NCBI RefSeq assembly: GCF_040250305.1
Contig: NZ_CP158190.1
Coordinates: forward strand, 4,248,001 to 4,312,000
Source of the DNA: Peribacillus frigoritolerans
GTDB taxonomy: Bacteria; Bacillota; Bacilli; Bacillales; DSM-1321
Length of the DNA stretch: 64,000 bases
Reading direction: 5' to 3'
Below are positions 1 through 8,131 of the stretch, piece after piece. The notes beneath the pieces were generated by a model. That model ran no database searches. It was not told the DNA's origin and saw only the letters and a list, made by a program, of their open reading frames with translations. A program made the position numbers and the translations under genes. The stretch's first letter is position 1, and each line of letters opens with the position of its first letter.

Positions 1-1125
1 GTTATAGCTTTTGCTTAAGTCCCCAATCTCATCATTGGATTTAATGGCAAATTCGGACACTAAATCCCCACTAGCTGTCTTTTCTATGATTTTTTGGAAG
101 TCGGCCATGATCTTCGTTAACTTTCCTGCTAGATAAAGAGCACATGCCGTCCCGAATAGAAGACCTAAAACACCTGATATCACTACGATTCTATTAATGT
201 CATCCAGCTTTGATTGTAGTATTTTTTCTGGAGTGAGCGCCAAAACCTTCCAGTTCACTTCAGGGACTGTACTCAATTCACCTGTATAATCTTCACCATC
301 CAACGTCAAGGCCTGATTCGCCTTGACGTCCCCGTTATACATGTCGGCCACCCACTTGAACTCTGAATTGAATCGGTCAGAATCCGCCATGAAATCCTCC
401 ACACCTTCTTCCATGCCGCTTTTTTCAGGATTCATATTCTTCCCGTCCATACCCTGCATGAATGAACTCACGATAAAACCTTGTGAATCCAATATAACCA
501 GATTGCTAGTAGACTCTTTTTCGATGGTTGTCCTCATTTTCCCGATTGTCGAAAGGTCGATGTCATAACCAAGGGCTCCTGCCATTTTCCCGTCCGATAA
601 AACGGGCGTGACAACGGAAGTCATGATCATCCCTGAAACTCCATCTCTATACACATCCATCCATTTCGTTTCTGGTCTTTCAGTCAGCTGCGTATAAGTC
701 TTAGTCTCCCTAGCATCCTGATTGAAATCCATTTGGGGCGAAGCATACAAGGAACCATCCGATCCATCCATATAATAAACGGAAATTAAATCCTCATTGT
801 TCTTTTGAAAAGCCTCTAACGTTTTTTGGATATCCTTGATTGAATCACCATTCTTGATTTGATTGGAAACCAGCTGTGATAATTGCTCTAGCGAATTTTC
901 ATACGTGGACATGCTCAAATTGATTTGGGCTGCCGCATTTTGGGCCGAGCTTTTGTTGATGGATATACTATCTTCTTTAAAAATGGAGGTCACTTTTACC
1001 CCCATTATCGAAACGGATACGACTATAGCGAGAAAAACGGATGTACATATAAATAATAACCATTTTATCCGGAGTGATATCCTCCTCTTCACTTTTTCTT
1101 TCTTTTCAATCGATGAACTTCTCAT
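1..1125 (-). CDS. Methyl-accepting chemotaxis protein, N-terminal part (truncated by window edge)
   Basis: Only the first 375 codons lie in the window; the gene continues past position 1. The protein starts MRSSSIEKKEKVKRR, has one membrane segment (about residues 16-38), then a roughly 250-residue extracellular region rich in YYMDGSDG/GYDID-type motifs typical of a dCache sensor. A second membrane segment follows (about residues 310-335, encoded near 120-190), then a HAMP-like stretch containing KIMADFQKIIEK. This is the layout of Bacillus McpA/TlpA receptors, which bind a ligand outside and signal to CheA. The cytoplasmic signalling domain is off the window, so the class rests on the N-terminal half. 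ATG at 1125 is preceded by AAGGGG. The ligand cannot be told. Confidence 0.85.
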   Translation of the reverse strand, partial: MRSSSIEKKEKVKRRISLRIKWLLFICTSVFLAIVVSVSIMGVKVTSIFKEDSISINKSSAQNAAAQINLSMSTYENSLEQLSQLVSNQIKNGDSIKDIQKTLEAFQKNNEDLISVYYMDGSDGSLYASPQMDFNQDARETKTYTQLTERPETKWMDVYRDGVSGMIMTSVVTPVLSDGKMAGALGYDIDLSTIGKMRTTIEKESTSNLVILDSQGFIVSSFMQGMDGKNMNPEKSGMEEGVEDFMADSDRFNSEFKWVADMYNGDVKANQALTLDGEDYTGELSTVPEVNWKVLALTPEKILQSKLDDINRIVVISGVLGLLFGTACALYLAGKLTKIMADFQKIIEKTASGDLVSEFAIKSNDEIGDLSKSYN

Positions 1126-1334
1126 TAATAATTTCCCCTTTTTATTTGACCTGCAAATGCTCTCGCTTACCTGTGTGAAAACAAAGATTCAATTTATGCT
1201 CAAAATGGATCCTTCCTTATTTACGATCACTTACTTTATTTTTCCACATAAACATACTATATACCTAATTAAACCTTGTCAATTGCCAATTAAGGATAAA
1301 TACGTAGGCATAAAGAACTTATCGCATTTTCAAA

Positions 1335-1372
1335 TTCAAAAAACCCTTGGATTACATATAATCCAAGGGTTT
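1335..1372 (-). terminator. Intrinsic terminator of the DJ-1/PfpI gene
   Basis: A perfect inverted repeat AAACCCTTGGATTA / TAATCCAAGGGTTT (1341-1372) is followed on the minus strand by a T run, 36 bases after the stop of the DJ-1 gene. Confidence 0.85.
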
Positions 1373-1407
1373 CACATGGGAAAATTAGGTCAGCAGTAAA
1401 AAGAGAT

Positions 1408-1926
1408 TTAGCGTAATGCTGCGGCTAAGCTTTCTCCGAATTCTTTTGCACCATCCGGACCATCACCTGTAATGATATCATCATGCGCAACGACATGCTG
1501 TTTTGCATATTCAACGGAATTGGCTTTCAATTCGTCAATTTGAACATCAACTGGGTAACAAGCAGCTTTGCGGCCAGAAAGTAAACCCGTTTTCGCTACA
1601 GTTACAGAACCTGCACAAATTCCCGATACAAGAACTTTTTGTTCATGTGCTTGTTTCAAAAAGCTTTGCAATTCTTGATTGCCCCATAGGTGATCATTCG
1701 TGCCCGATCCCCCAATTACAGCAACTGCATCATAATCACTTGCTGATACATCAGAAAAGATCACCTCTGCCAACGCCTTGCCTAGATAGTCTCCAGTTAT
1801 TTCACCTGTTTTCGTACTTGCTACCGTCACTGCCACTCCTGTATTTTCCAAAACTTCTTTCGGCTGAAATAATTCATCTTCATTAAAACGTTCCGGTGGT
1901 ATAATTAGTAATGCTTTTTTACTCAT
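1408..1926 (-). CDS. DJ-1/PfpI family protein
   Basis: A 172-residue single-domain protein of the class I glutamine amidotransferase-like DJ-1/PfpI fold. The nucleophile elbow GICAGS places the reactive cysteine at residue 104, and E18 in ERFNEDELF sits where the family keeps the conserved acid that lowers the cysteine pKa. Members act as glyoxalases, deglycase-like enzymes, chaperones or redox sensors, so the exact reaction is open. The start has a good site (GGAGG, 8 bases upstream). The gene is divergent from the HxlR regulator at 2063 with only about 135 bp between, which suggests the regulator controls it. An electrophile or aldehyde defence role is an inference. Confidence 0.88.
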   Translation of the reverse strand: MSKKALLIIPPERFNEDELFQPKEVLENTGVAVTVASTKTGEITGDYLGKALAEVIFSDVSASDYDAVAVIGGSGTNDHLWGNQELQSFLKQAHEQKVLVSGICAGSVTVAKTGLLSGRKAACYPVDVQIDELKANSVEYAKQHVVAHDDIITGDGPDGAKEFGESLAAALR

Positions 1927-2019
1927 ATATTTTGCCTCCTGAATTGAATTGTCTGATGACTACTCAAATTGTAACGCTGGAAATCAGCGCTGTGAAGAAT
2001 GCACTTTTTTGTGCGGAGG

Positions 2020-2033
2020 TTACCTAAAGGTTA
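2020..2033. promoter_or_regulatory. Candidate HxlR operator between divergent genes
   Basis: TTACCTAAAGGTTA is a near-perfect palindrome (TTACCT-AA-AGGTTA) in the DJ-1/HxlR intergenic region, followed by a second GGTTACT/GGTAA half-site up to 2040. HxlR-family dimers bind such short inverted repeats, so autoregulation plus control of the DJ-1 gene is plausible. No footprint evidence. Confidence 0.4.
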
Positions 2034-2062
2034 CTGGTAAAATTAAAAAGGAGCTAATGTCC

Positions 2063-2458
2063 ATGTCAGAAACATTAAGAGATGAAATCAAAGAAAAGAT
2101 CTTAAACGGCTATTATAACTGCGAAAAAGAACTTACGTTATCCATATTCAGCGGCAAATGGAAAATCGTCATTCTATGGCATTTAGGTGTAGAAGGCCCA
2201 CACCGATTCAGTGATCTCCAAAGGCTTTTCCCAAAAATATCCCATAAGATCTTAACGAATCAATTACGTGAACTTATGGAAGACGGCGTCGTCCATCGGG
2301 AGGTATATCCCGAGATCCCTCCAAAAGTCGAATATTCCATGACTGACCTTGGAATGACCTTGCTGCCAATCGTTGAAATGATGTATGAGTGGGGGAAAAA
2401 CAGGATGAATGAAATTAAACAAGAAATGCACGTCAGTGAAAATGATGTGAATAAATAA
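2063..2458 (+). CDS. HxlR-family transcriptional regulator, possible redox sensor
   Basis: A 131-residue winged-helix protein. The core (residues 20-115) has the HxlR signature: a cysteine (C20) just before a [13 protein letters not shown] segment, a recognition helix around residues 56-70 ([14 protein letters not shown]) and the wing with [14 protein letters not shown]. In B. subtilis YodB, CatR and HypR the N-terminal cysteine senses quinones or disulphide stress; C20 is at the matching place. The chosen ATG has AAAAAGGAG 9 bases upstream. An in-frame ATG at 1949 would add 38 Cys-rich residues but lacks a binding site and would cover the likely operator. Divergent from the DJ-1 gene. Confidence 0.85.
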   Translation: MSETLRDEIKEKILNGYYNCEKELTLSIFSGKWKIVILWHLGVEGPHRFSDLQRLFPKISHKILTNQLRELMEDGVVHREVYPEIPPKVEYSMTDLGMTLLPIVEMMYEWGKNRMNEIKQEMHVSENDVNK

Positions 2459-2507
2459 TGCATTCGTGACCCGAAAAACAAAGCCCATTGTAAAATGTGA
2501 ACGTTGC

Positions 2508-2627
2508 CTCCAGGCACTCGCTTTCCGCGGGCGGTCCGAGAGCCTCCTCGGCGCTCGCCTGCGGGGTCTCCCTTGGCCACGCTTTTCCCGCAGGAGTCTC
2601 GTACCTTACGTTCCAATCAACTGGAAC
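2508..2627 (+). repeat. Dispersed GC-rich element A, copy 1
   Basis: A 120-bp element running from CTCCAGGCACTCGCTTTCCG to CCAATCAACTGGAAC. It is almost identical to 32065-32188. It is GC-rich against an AT-rich background and has internal complementary arms (CCGCGGGC with a later CCCGCAGG). Apparent reading frames through it are not conserved as proteins. The 2459-3017 gap holds this element, element B copy 1 and the terminator at 2942, with no gene. Confidence 0.85.
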
Positions 2628-2804
2628 TTCTTTTTTAAGAAACATTGTAGGGAAACTGGCTCTTCTTCTCCAATTCGTCTACAGTCCGGCGGTTCCATCA
2701 ATTTTTCGGCAAAAGGAAGTTTCGAATTGCTCTCGCCCGAACCAAGATTTTAAAAGTAAACTAGTTTATTCTTCATGTTTTTTTACTGAAACCCTTAATG
2801 GATG

Positions 2805-2925
2805 GAAGAAATTTGCGACACTCCTGCCGAATTACTGGCTAGACGAGACACCGCAGACGCTTGCGTCGAGGAGGCTTGGCAGACAGTCGGCGGAAAGGGA
2901 GCGGATTTCTGAAATCAACTGGAAC
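2805..2925 (+). repeat. Dispersed GC-rich element B, copy 1
   Basis: A 121-bp element from GAAGAAATTTGCGACACTCC to CAACTGGAAC, matching 32281-32395 and, inverted and partly deleted, 16931-17020. It lies about 180 bp after element A in the same orientation, as at the 32 kb site. It ends in the same CAACTGGAAC as element A. Confidence 0.85.
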
Positions 2926-2941
2926 ATTTTTTAAATAAAAA

Positions 2942-2971
2942 ACTAGACCGACATTAGAATCTCGGTCTAGT
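2942..2971 (-). terminator. Intrinsic terminator after small membrane protein gene
   Basis: ACTAGACCGA / TCGGTCTAGT stem with a 10-base loop, followed on the minus strand by TTTTTT; 46 bases after the stop of the 3018 gene. Confidence 0.85.
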
Positions 2972-3017
2972 GAATTCGAAGCTGATTCTTTTCATGAAAA
3001 GGAAAGGTGAACTCATT

Positions 3018-3215
3018 TTACTTTTTACCCGGCTTGGTGAATTGCTGACCAATTGCACCTATTATTAAAATGATGATCGAAATGAGACTGTAGTCCTTAA
3101 AAAAGGTCGTAAATGGAATTTCCAGAAATAAAAACGCCATCGTAAGCAGTCGTCCTATAAGTAGAATCATTCCGATAACTACCATCCAATTAAATACTTT
3201 TCCCAAAAAATCCAT
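3018..3215 (-). CDS. Small two-helix membrane protein, function unknown
   Basis: A 65-residue protein, MDFLGKVFNWMVVIGMILL at the start, with hydrophobic segments at about residues 7-30 and 38-57 and a basic tail ending KPGKK. ATG at 3215 has AAGGAGG 5 bases upstream; the further upstream ATG at 3251 has none. I do not recognise the family. It lies downstream of the MFS exporter gene in the same direction with 126 bp between, so co-transcription is possible. It ends before a strong terminator, which supports it as a real gene. Confidence 0.65.
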   Translation of the reverse strand: MDFLGKVFNWMVVIGMILLIGRLLTMAFLFLEIPFTTFFKDYSLISIIILIIGAIGQQFTKPGKK

Positions 3216-3341
3216 CTTTTCCTCCTTAGCCAATCTAATGATGACTTTCATGGAGTTACAGGATAAATAACTGGAGTGCTGCCTAATATCCCATACCCTT
3301 CTGGCTCCAGATTTTCATCTCACATGGCATTCCGTGTACCA

Positions 3342-4592
3342 TTACTCGGGGGCATCTTTCGAGATTGGTTTTCCGGCTTCGATCAACACTTTGCTGCCCA
3401 GCAGGAAAAAACCTTGAATGAACAGCAATAAACCAGTTCCTATAAGTAGCCATTCAATTTTAATGATGTCGGATATCGGTCCGAATACTAGCATTCCCAG
3501 GGGCATCATCGAAGTCGAAATCATCCCTAAAACACCAAATACCCTCCCAAGAAGATCACCCTCGATTTTCTCCTGTAACAAGACCATGGACGGCGTATTA
3601 AAGATGGGCATCGCCAATCCGACTACTCCCATGATGATCAAGTAAATCCAAAAAACGGGGATGATTCCAAGAGCGAAAGTACAGGCCCCAATTATTAGGC
3701 TCGCAAGTGTCATCGTATGGATCTTGTTTTTAAAGCCTCCCCACGAAGCCATGAAAAGCCCGCCTAGCATCATTCCGATGGCAAAAGTGATTTCTATCGC
3801 AGTCAACCGCCAAACATCATTCCCGAAAGAGCGTGTGACCTGAAGCGGTGTAAGAAATGCAACAGGTGCGGCAAGCACGAAGAAAAATGCGAAAAATATA
3901 AAGAACTTCTTAAGAAAGTCGTGATTCCTGATATAACTGAATCCTTCTTTCAAATCGGTGAAATAGCTGGTTGTTTGCTTTTGTAATGCCTTCGCATGTG
4001 CTGGAATTTTCAAAAATGCCAGCAAAGTGAAGATGGCAATTGCAGCTGTAATCACATCAATGAAGAAAATGGTTTCGATTGAAGCCATCGTAAGCAGCGC
4101 GCCGCTCACCATGGGGGAAACGAGCATCACCAGCGCTTGAATGCTTCCATTTGTCCCATTCACCTTCGTAAGCTTATCCTCTGGCACAAGCTGGGGAAGA
4201 ATGGCCCCGACTGCAGGAGTCTGGATTCCAGTTCCTATCGCCCTGACAGCGGACATGACGAAAAGCAGCCAAAGCTCATCGTAGCCGATTAAAAACAAGA
4301 TGGCCAATATCAGCGTTGAAATGGCAATCAATGAATCCGAAAGAATGATCAGCATCTTCCGATTATAGCGGTCTGCCCATACCCCCGCGATTGGGGACAG
4401 TATAAAGGTAGGCACGAAACCACAAACGATGGATATCGTCATCATGACACCCGACTGTGTATTCAACGTGATATACCACATAATGGCATACTGAACCAAG
4501 GACGAACCAAAGAGGGATATGGTCTGACTGCCTAGAAAAAGAGTGATATTCTTTTTCCAATTGTCCTTTACTTGTTCATTTAATGATTTCAT
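3342..4592 (-). CDS. MFS drug/metabolite exporter
   Basis: A 416-residue major facilitator superfamily protein of the MFS_3 (EntS/Tet-like) group with about 12 membrane helices. The loop 2-3 motif reads GVWADRYNRKMLI (about residues 70-82), the usual motif A of proton-driven exporters. Substrate unknown; the closest described relatives export drugs, macrolides or siderophores. ATG at 4592 follows GAGGTG with a 9-base gap. The upstream region (4645-4811) carries paired hairpins and an intrinsic terminator between the likely promoter and the start codon, which points to attenuation-type induction, as known for several antibiotic exporters. Confidence 0.85.
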   Translation of the reverse strand: MKSLNEQVKDNWKKNITLFLGSQTISLFGSSLVQYAIMWYITLNTQSGVMMTISIVCGFVPTFILSPIAGVWADRYNRKMLIILSDSLIAISTLILAILFLIGYDELWLLFVMSAVRAIGTGIQTPAVGAILPQLVPEDKLTKVNGTNGSIQALVMLVSPMVSGALLTMASIETIFFIDVITAAIAIFTLLAFLKIPAHAKALQKQTTSYFTDLKEGFSYIRNHDFLKKFFIFFAFFFVLAAPVAFLTPLQVTRSFGNDVWRLTAIEITFAIGMMLGGLFMASWGGFKNKIHTMTLASLIIGACTFALGIIPVFWIYLIIMGVVGLAMPIFNTPSMVLLQEKIEGDLLGRVFGVLGMISTSMMPLGMLVFGPISDIIKIEWLLIGTGLLLFIQGFFLLGSKVLIEAGKPISKDAPE

Positions 4593-4644
4593 CTCTTAAA
4601 CACCTCATTCTATTTTCAATATTTTTTTCTTAATGCCCTAAAAA

Positions 4645-4669
4645 AAACACAGGCTATCTGCCTGTGTTT
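4645..4669 (-). terminator. Leader terminator upstream of the MFS exporter
   Basis: AAACACAGGC / GCCTGTGTTT with a 5-base loop, followed on the minus strand by eight T. It lies 53 bp upstream of the MFS start codon and downstream of no gene on that strand, so it would stop transcripts heading into the exporter gene. Confidence 0.8.
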
Positions 4670-4835
4670 AGAGTAAATGGATCAGAACCTATCTAAAGAA
4701 ACCTGATAGGATGATTATTTTCACGATAAAAAATAATCTTCCCGCTGGCCTTCGGTTTGGTCAATACAATGGGGAATCCACCACTTTACACTATGACCTC
4801 CTTGGATAGGTAAAGTATTTCTCCCGTTAATAATT
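4670..4835 (-). promoter_or_regulatory. Candidate transcription-attenuation leader of the MFS exporter
   Basis: On the minus strand, in order of transcription: ACCTATC (complement of 4805-4811) directly before a ribosome-binding-like AAGGAGG; a possible short leader peptide starting GTG (GTGGTGGATTCC, ending TGA); a 9-bp hairpin GATTATTTT/AAAATAATC (4713-4738); CCTATC (complement of 4705-4710); GATAGGT (complement of 4687-4693); then the terminator. GATAGGT can pair either with the early ACCTATC or with the nearer CCTATC, and the terminator loop also carries GATAG. These mutually exclusive pairings are what attenuators use. No ligand or mechanism is proved. Confidence 0.5.
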
Positions 4836-5228
4836 CTTCTATTTTAAAGTCAACTGGAAAAGCGTAACCCTTTGATCACAAAGGTTAACGCGGCTTCAGC
4901 TGGACACAAAAAAAGAGGTTGAAATCGTCTCTTTTTTCACAAAAGCGTAAAATGAAGGTTTCCTTAAAAATAGACAGACCATTCCCATTTACCCTGCGGA
5001 CATGCAGAGCCCTTGAACGTATTCAATTAACGGTTCAAAGATTGGAAACGCAGTCTGATAAATGTCACAAGGAAAACCTCCATTTCTTAAAAGTTAAAGT
5101 CATCTTAACATGGAGCCAACTGGAATATCAATAAAAAACATCCTTCATGGCAGAAGCGTCACTTCGGTTTTGGCCGAAATTCACTTTTCCGCTTCCTTAT
5201 GTATCCACCTGCATGTCACACATTCCAT
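4836..5228. other. Intergenic region without a supported gene
   Basis: Contains a poly-A/poly-T hairpin AAAAAAGAG/CTCTTTTTT (4909-4937) able to act as a terminator in either direction, and a short AACCCTTTGATCACAAAGGTT palindrome near 4866 (21 bases, written here as AACCTTTGTG arms). On the minus strand a TTGACT hexamer near 4853-4858 could be the -35 of the MFS leader. Short open frames here have no ribosome binding site or recognisable protein pattern. Confidence 0.5.
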
Positions 5229-5714
5229 TCATCCTTCAATTCGTTTGACGGCGGCCATATATTCCTTATGCCTTTTTTCCCATTCATCCATCGGGAAGTC
5301 CTGATGATTACCATCAAGTAAATCACTAAACATATCAAGGCATATATGCCAGCCTGCCAAATCCTTTGATGTATGATCATTAACTGGCGTGATGGATTCT
5401 TTCAATACTAATGAACATCCATCCTTTTCAGGGGATACCTGGAAACGAACCCAGCCGTCCCCCCATTCAAAATCTAAAACGGCAGATTCTTGGAAGTCCC
5501 TGATCTTCATATCAAAAGATTTCCCTGACCCATCATTGAAATTGAATTTTATGGTCCCGTCTTTTCGAAGGTCCTTCATCTCCAGGTTGGACATCCACTT
5601 TTCAACCTTATCATTCTCCGTTAAAGCACCCCATACCTTTTCAACCGAATGATTGAGCAGGCGATCGAATCTTGCGATAATCCCATTACCTTCTTTTTCG
5701 ATGACAGCTTGCAC
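5229..5714 (-). CDS. SRPBCC (AHSA1/START-like) domain protein
   Basis: A 161-residue protein that fills one SRPBCC helix-grip fold. The N-terminal pattern ARFDRLLNHSVEKVWGALTE followed by KVEKWM is the classic AHSA1-like opening, and the C-terminal helix GWHICLDMFSDLL closes the ligand cavity. These proteins bind hydrophobic ligands or act as stress accessory proteins; the ligand is unknown. It starts with GTG at 5714, 7 bases after GGGGTG. It lies just downstream of the GNAT and BstA genes on the same strand and may share their transcript. Confidence 0.8.
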   Translation of the reverse strand: MQAVIEKEGNGIIARFDRLLNHSVEKVWGALTENDKVEKWMSNLEMKDLRKDGTIKFNFNDGSGKSFDMKIRDFQESAVLDFEWGDGWVRFQVSPEKDGCSLVLKESITPVNDHTSKDLAGWHICLDMFSDLLDGNHQDFPMDEWEKRHKEYMAAVKRIEG

Positions 5715-5737
5715 TTGGATTCACCCCTTTTAATTCG

Positions 5738-6250
5738 TTACCCAATCTTATTTTTATAATAAAAAATGGTCGGATGTAATTCACCATTTGCAGATTTCGC
5801 ATAATCAGGAATCCTGCCTGCCTGAATATATCCCAATGATGTATACAGGGAGTTAGAAGGATCTCCTTCCCTTGTATCCAGGAACAATAATGTCCGTCCC
5901 TCTTGCTTGACCCTTTTCTCAGCCTCTAACATGAGTGAACGTCCTATTCCATTTCGTCTATAACCAGTATGCGTCATTAATTTTGCGATTTCCGCTCGAT
6001 GGCCGCCGTTCCGCTTTGAACATAAATGCAACTGTACACTCCCGACTATCTTACCCTGTAACTTAGCGACAAACAGAATCACATCAGGATTTATGGCACT
6101 ACTCCAATAATCAATCGCCTCAGACCGTTTCATGGGAGGTAAAAAACCTATGGATGCGCCATCATCCACAACCTGCACCAAAAGGTCGGAAAGTTCATTA
6201 AGATGGTATTCGATTGATGTTATTTCTTCGATTTTCACATCGGCGTTCAC
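5738..6250 (-). CDS. GNAT family N-acetyltransferase
   Basis: About 170 residues. The acetyl-CoA site is seen as THTGYRRNGIGRSLM (the family's RxxGxG/A loop) after the strand AEIAKLM, followed by LFLDTREGDPSNSLYTSLGY, the usual fourth GNAT motif. Substrate unknown. GTG at 6250 is preceded by AAAGGTG at 8 bases. An ATG at 6274 is the alternative and would sit 2 bases after the stop of the BstA gene. The frame stays open into the BstA gene, but that part is only overlap. Confidence 0.82.
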   Translation of the reverse strand: MNADVKIEEITSIEYHLNELSDLLVQVVDDGASIGFLPPMKRSEAIDYWSSAINPDVILFVAKLQGKIVGSVQLHLCSKRNGGHRAEIAKLMTHTGYRRNGIGRSLMLEAEKRVKQEGRTLLFLDTREGDPSNSLYTSLGYIQAGRIPDYAKSANGELHPTIFYYKNKIG

Positions 6251-6276
6251 AGTAATCACACCTTTCTCAGTCATAT

Positions 6277-6795
6277 TCACCATCCCTGGCGCTTTGATAA
6301 AGAAGTAATATGAGCCAGATGATGGCGTCCGTGCCATGCATAAATGCCTATATTTTCACCGACAGTTACCTCTCCTGAATCGGGATGGATGAATGTTCGG
6401 CTCATGTCGTCTGCATGAAGACCCGATAAAAGTTTGCCCATGCGGATATGTACAGCTTCGATTAGTGATAGAGAAATTTCAATCGGCAAATCATAATCAG
6501 GCAGCTCTGCCCATTGCCCCTCTTCGTATGGTTTAATGACCGGACTTTCTTCCGTAAGGGCCAATTTGAAGCGAATATACGCATTCATATGACTATCAGC
6601 AACATGATGCACCACTTGGCTTACCGTCCATCCTCCAGGACGATAAGCCGTATCAAGCTGTTCATCATCCATGTTACCTACTGCATCCTGCAGCATCCGA
6701 GGCAAAGCATTAATCTCGTTGAGCCACCCCTCGGCTACACCACTAGTAATCTCCCCGTCAAACTGAAACTTTCCTATTGGGTATCTTAAATCCAT
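6277..6795 (-). CDS. bstA: DinB-fold bacillithiol transferase BstA/YfiT
   Basis: 172 residues, closely similar along its length to B. subtilis YfiT: LRYPIGKF at the start, RPGGWTVSQVVHHVADSHMNAYIRFKLALTEE in the middle and YAWHGRHHLAHI near the end. The three metal-binding histidines of the DinB four-helix bundle are in HHVADSH and WHGRHH. YfiT (BstA) uses Zn to transfer bacillithiol to electrophiles, so this is likely a detoxification enzyme. ATG at 6795 has AGGGGG 7 bases upstream; in-frame codons further upstream lack a site. It heads a likely operon with the GNAT and SRPBCC genes. Confidence 0.85.
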   Translation of the reverse strand: MDLRYPIGKFQFDGEITSGVAEGWLNEINALPRMLQDAVGNMDDEQLDTAYRPGGWTVSQVVHHVADSHMNAYIRFKLALTEESPVIKPYEEGQWAELPDYDLPIEISLSLIEAVHIRMGKLLSGLHADDMSRTFIHPDSGEVTVGENIGIYAWHGRHHLAHITSLSKRQGW

Positions 6796-7030
6796 CTTCA
6801 TTCCCCCTAGATGTTCAATAAAAATAGCATCTATATATATTCTTCTTCGATTAAGACAAATCCTTTTTGCCGGCATACTTTGCTTTGTTCTCCTGCTCAT
6901 CATTAACCAGAAGGAAATTTAATCCACATCATTAGCACGTATACTATTTCCAGATTTAGCAACCATAAACAAATGAATGGCATGTGCATCAATCCAATCT
7001 TTAAACAATGGAAATGGGGATAGGATCATT

Positions 7031-8131
7031 TTGAAGAAAATTAGTTCGATACAAACCCTTAGCATCTTCTTTTTATCAATCGGCCTTCTTAATCACGTTA
7101 TTTTGATCCCTTTCCTCCTATCCACCGGCGGAAGGGATGCTTGGATTTTTTCTATCATTATGATTGGGTTGATCCCGATTTGGGTCTACATATTATCGAG
7201 GATAATCAAGAATATGAATAATCAATCCCTGACGGATTGGCTTGAAAATAGATTTGGAAAACATATTAAAAATATCGCCTTATTCTTTATAGTGATTTAC
7301 CTGATCAGCCTTGTTTTGGCCACTACAAAGGAAACGATTGATTGGATCACGACAAGCTTTCTTTTTGAAACCCCAAGTTTAGCGATTATCATTCCGTTTA
7401 CACTGCTATGTATCTTCCTTGCCCATTCTGGTATGCGCTCCATCGCAATTTGCTCTTCTGTATTATTGCCAATAGTCATCATTCTTGGCATATTCGTTGC
7501 GACCGGAAATATACCGACAAAAGACTACAGCCACCTCCTTCCCCTTTTCGAGAATGGCTATTTTCATGGCGTTAAGACCCTGCAATATTCTGGTTATGGT
7601 CTTGCAGAACTGATTTTAATCGCCTTTTTCCAGGAAAAGCTTTCTGATAAAATCAGTCGGAAAGTATTGGTTTTCATATGTCTCGGTTTAGTGTTTTTAC
7701 TTCTCGGCCCATTAACAGCTGCACTCGCTGAATTCGGACCGACCTTAGCCGAAGCCATGAGGTACCCTGCCTATGAACAGTGGCGATTGCTGACTATTGG
7801 AAAATATATTGAACATACAGATTTCTTTTCGATTTATCAGTGGCTTGCTGGTGCCTATATCCGTGTTTCGCTGGCATTATTCTTAATAACGGAAGTCTTT
7901 AATAGGAAAACGGACAAAATGAAGGTCGGAATTCTTTTTGCTGTAGGCTTTCTTATGGTCGTCATCTCCATCGTACCATTCAGTAATTTCAAGTTTTTGC
8001 ATGTAACCCAAACTTTTTATTACCCTGGTGCTTTTTATTTCCTATTACTTTTGTCCGCCTTTTTGTTTATCGGCACTTTCATTAGTTCGAAGGAGGGGAA
8101 AAAACATGAGAATGAAACGATCCAAAAATGA
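7031..8131 (+). CDS. Spore germination permease, GerAB/GerKB type
   Basis: 366 residues, ten predicted membrane helices, of the GerAB family related to amino acid permeases. Recognisable parts are the first helix pair (LSIFFLSIGLLNHVILIPFLLSTGG), the conserved region with REAMRYPAYEQWRLLTIGKYIEHTD-like sequence (here AEAMRYPAYEQWRL) and FSIYQWLAGAYIRVS. In spores the B subunit sits in the inner membrane and binds germinant. TTG at 7031 has AGGA 5 bases upstream; an ATG at 6977 lacks a site. It is first in a B-A-C operon and its end overlaps the A gene by 26 bp. The germinant cannot be read from sequence. Confidence 0.88.
   Translation: MKKISSIQTLSIFFLSIGLLNHVILIPFLLSTGGRDAWIFSIIMIGLIPIWVYILSRIIKNMNNQSLTDWLENRFGKHIKNIALFFIVIYLISLVLATTKETIDWITTSFLFETPSLAIIIPFTLLCIFLAHSGMRSIAICSSVLLPIVIILGIFVATGNIPTKDYSHLLPLFENGYFHGVKTLQYSGYGLAELILIAFFQEKLSDKISRKVLVFICLGLVFLLLGPLTAALAEFGPTLAEAMRYPAYEQWRLLTIGKYIEHTDFFSIYQWLAGAYIRVSLALFLITEVFNRKTDKMKVGILFAVGFLMVVISIVPFSNFKFLHVTQTFYYPGAFYFLLLLSAFLFIGTFISSKEGKKHENETIQK

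Noticed and set aside
863..1399. 178-codon plus-strand frame opposite the chemoreceptor
   Set aside because: Antisense to a clear chemoreceptor coding sequence and across its promoter; no ribosome binding site.
1949..2062. 38-residue Cys-rich N-terminal extension of the HxlR regulator
   Set aside because: No binding site at 1949, whereas 2063 has AAAAAGGAG at ideal distance; the segment covers the likely operator. The cysteines are suggestive but not enough.
2466..2934. Several open frames on both strands between the HxlR gene and 3 kb
   Set aside because: They run through GC-rich repeat elements A and B and change frame between copies.
4919..5134. 71-codon plus-strand frame between the MFS and SRPBCC genes
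   Set aside because: Starts inside a terminator-like hairpin, no binding site, no recognisable pattern.
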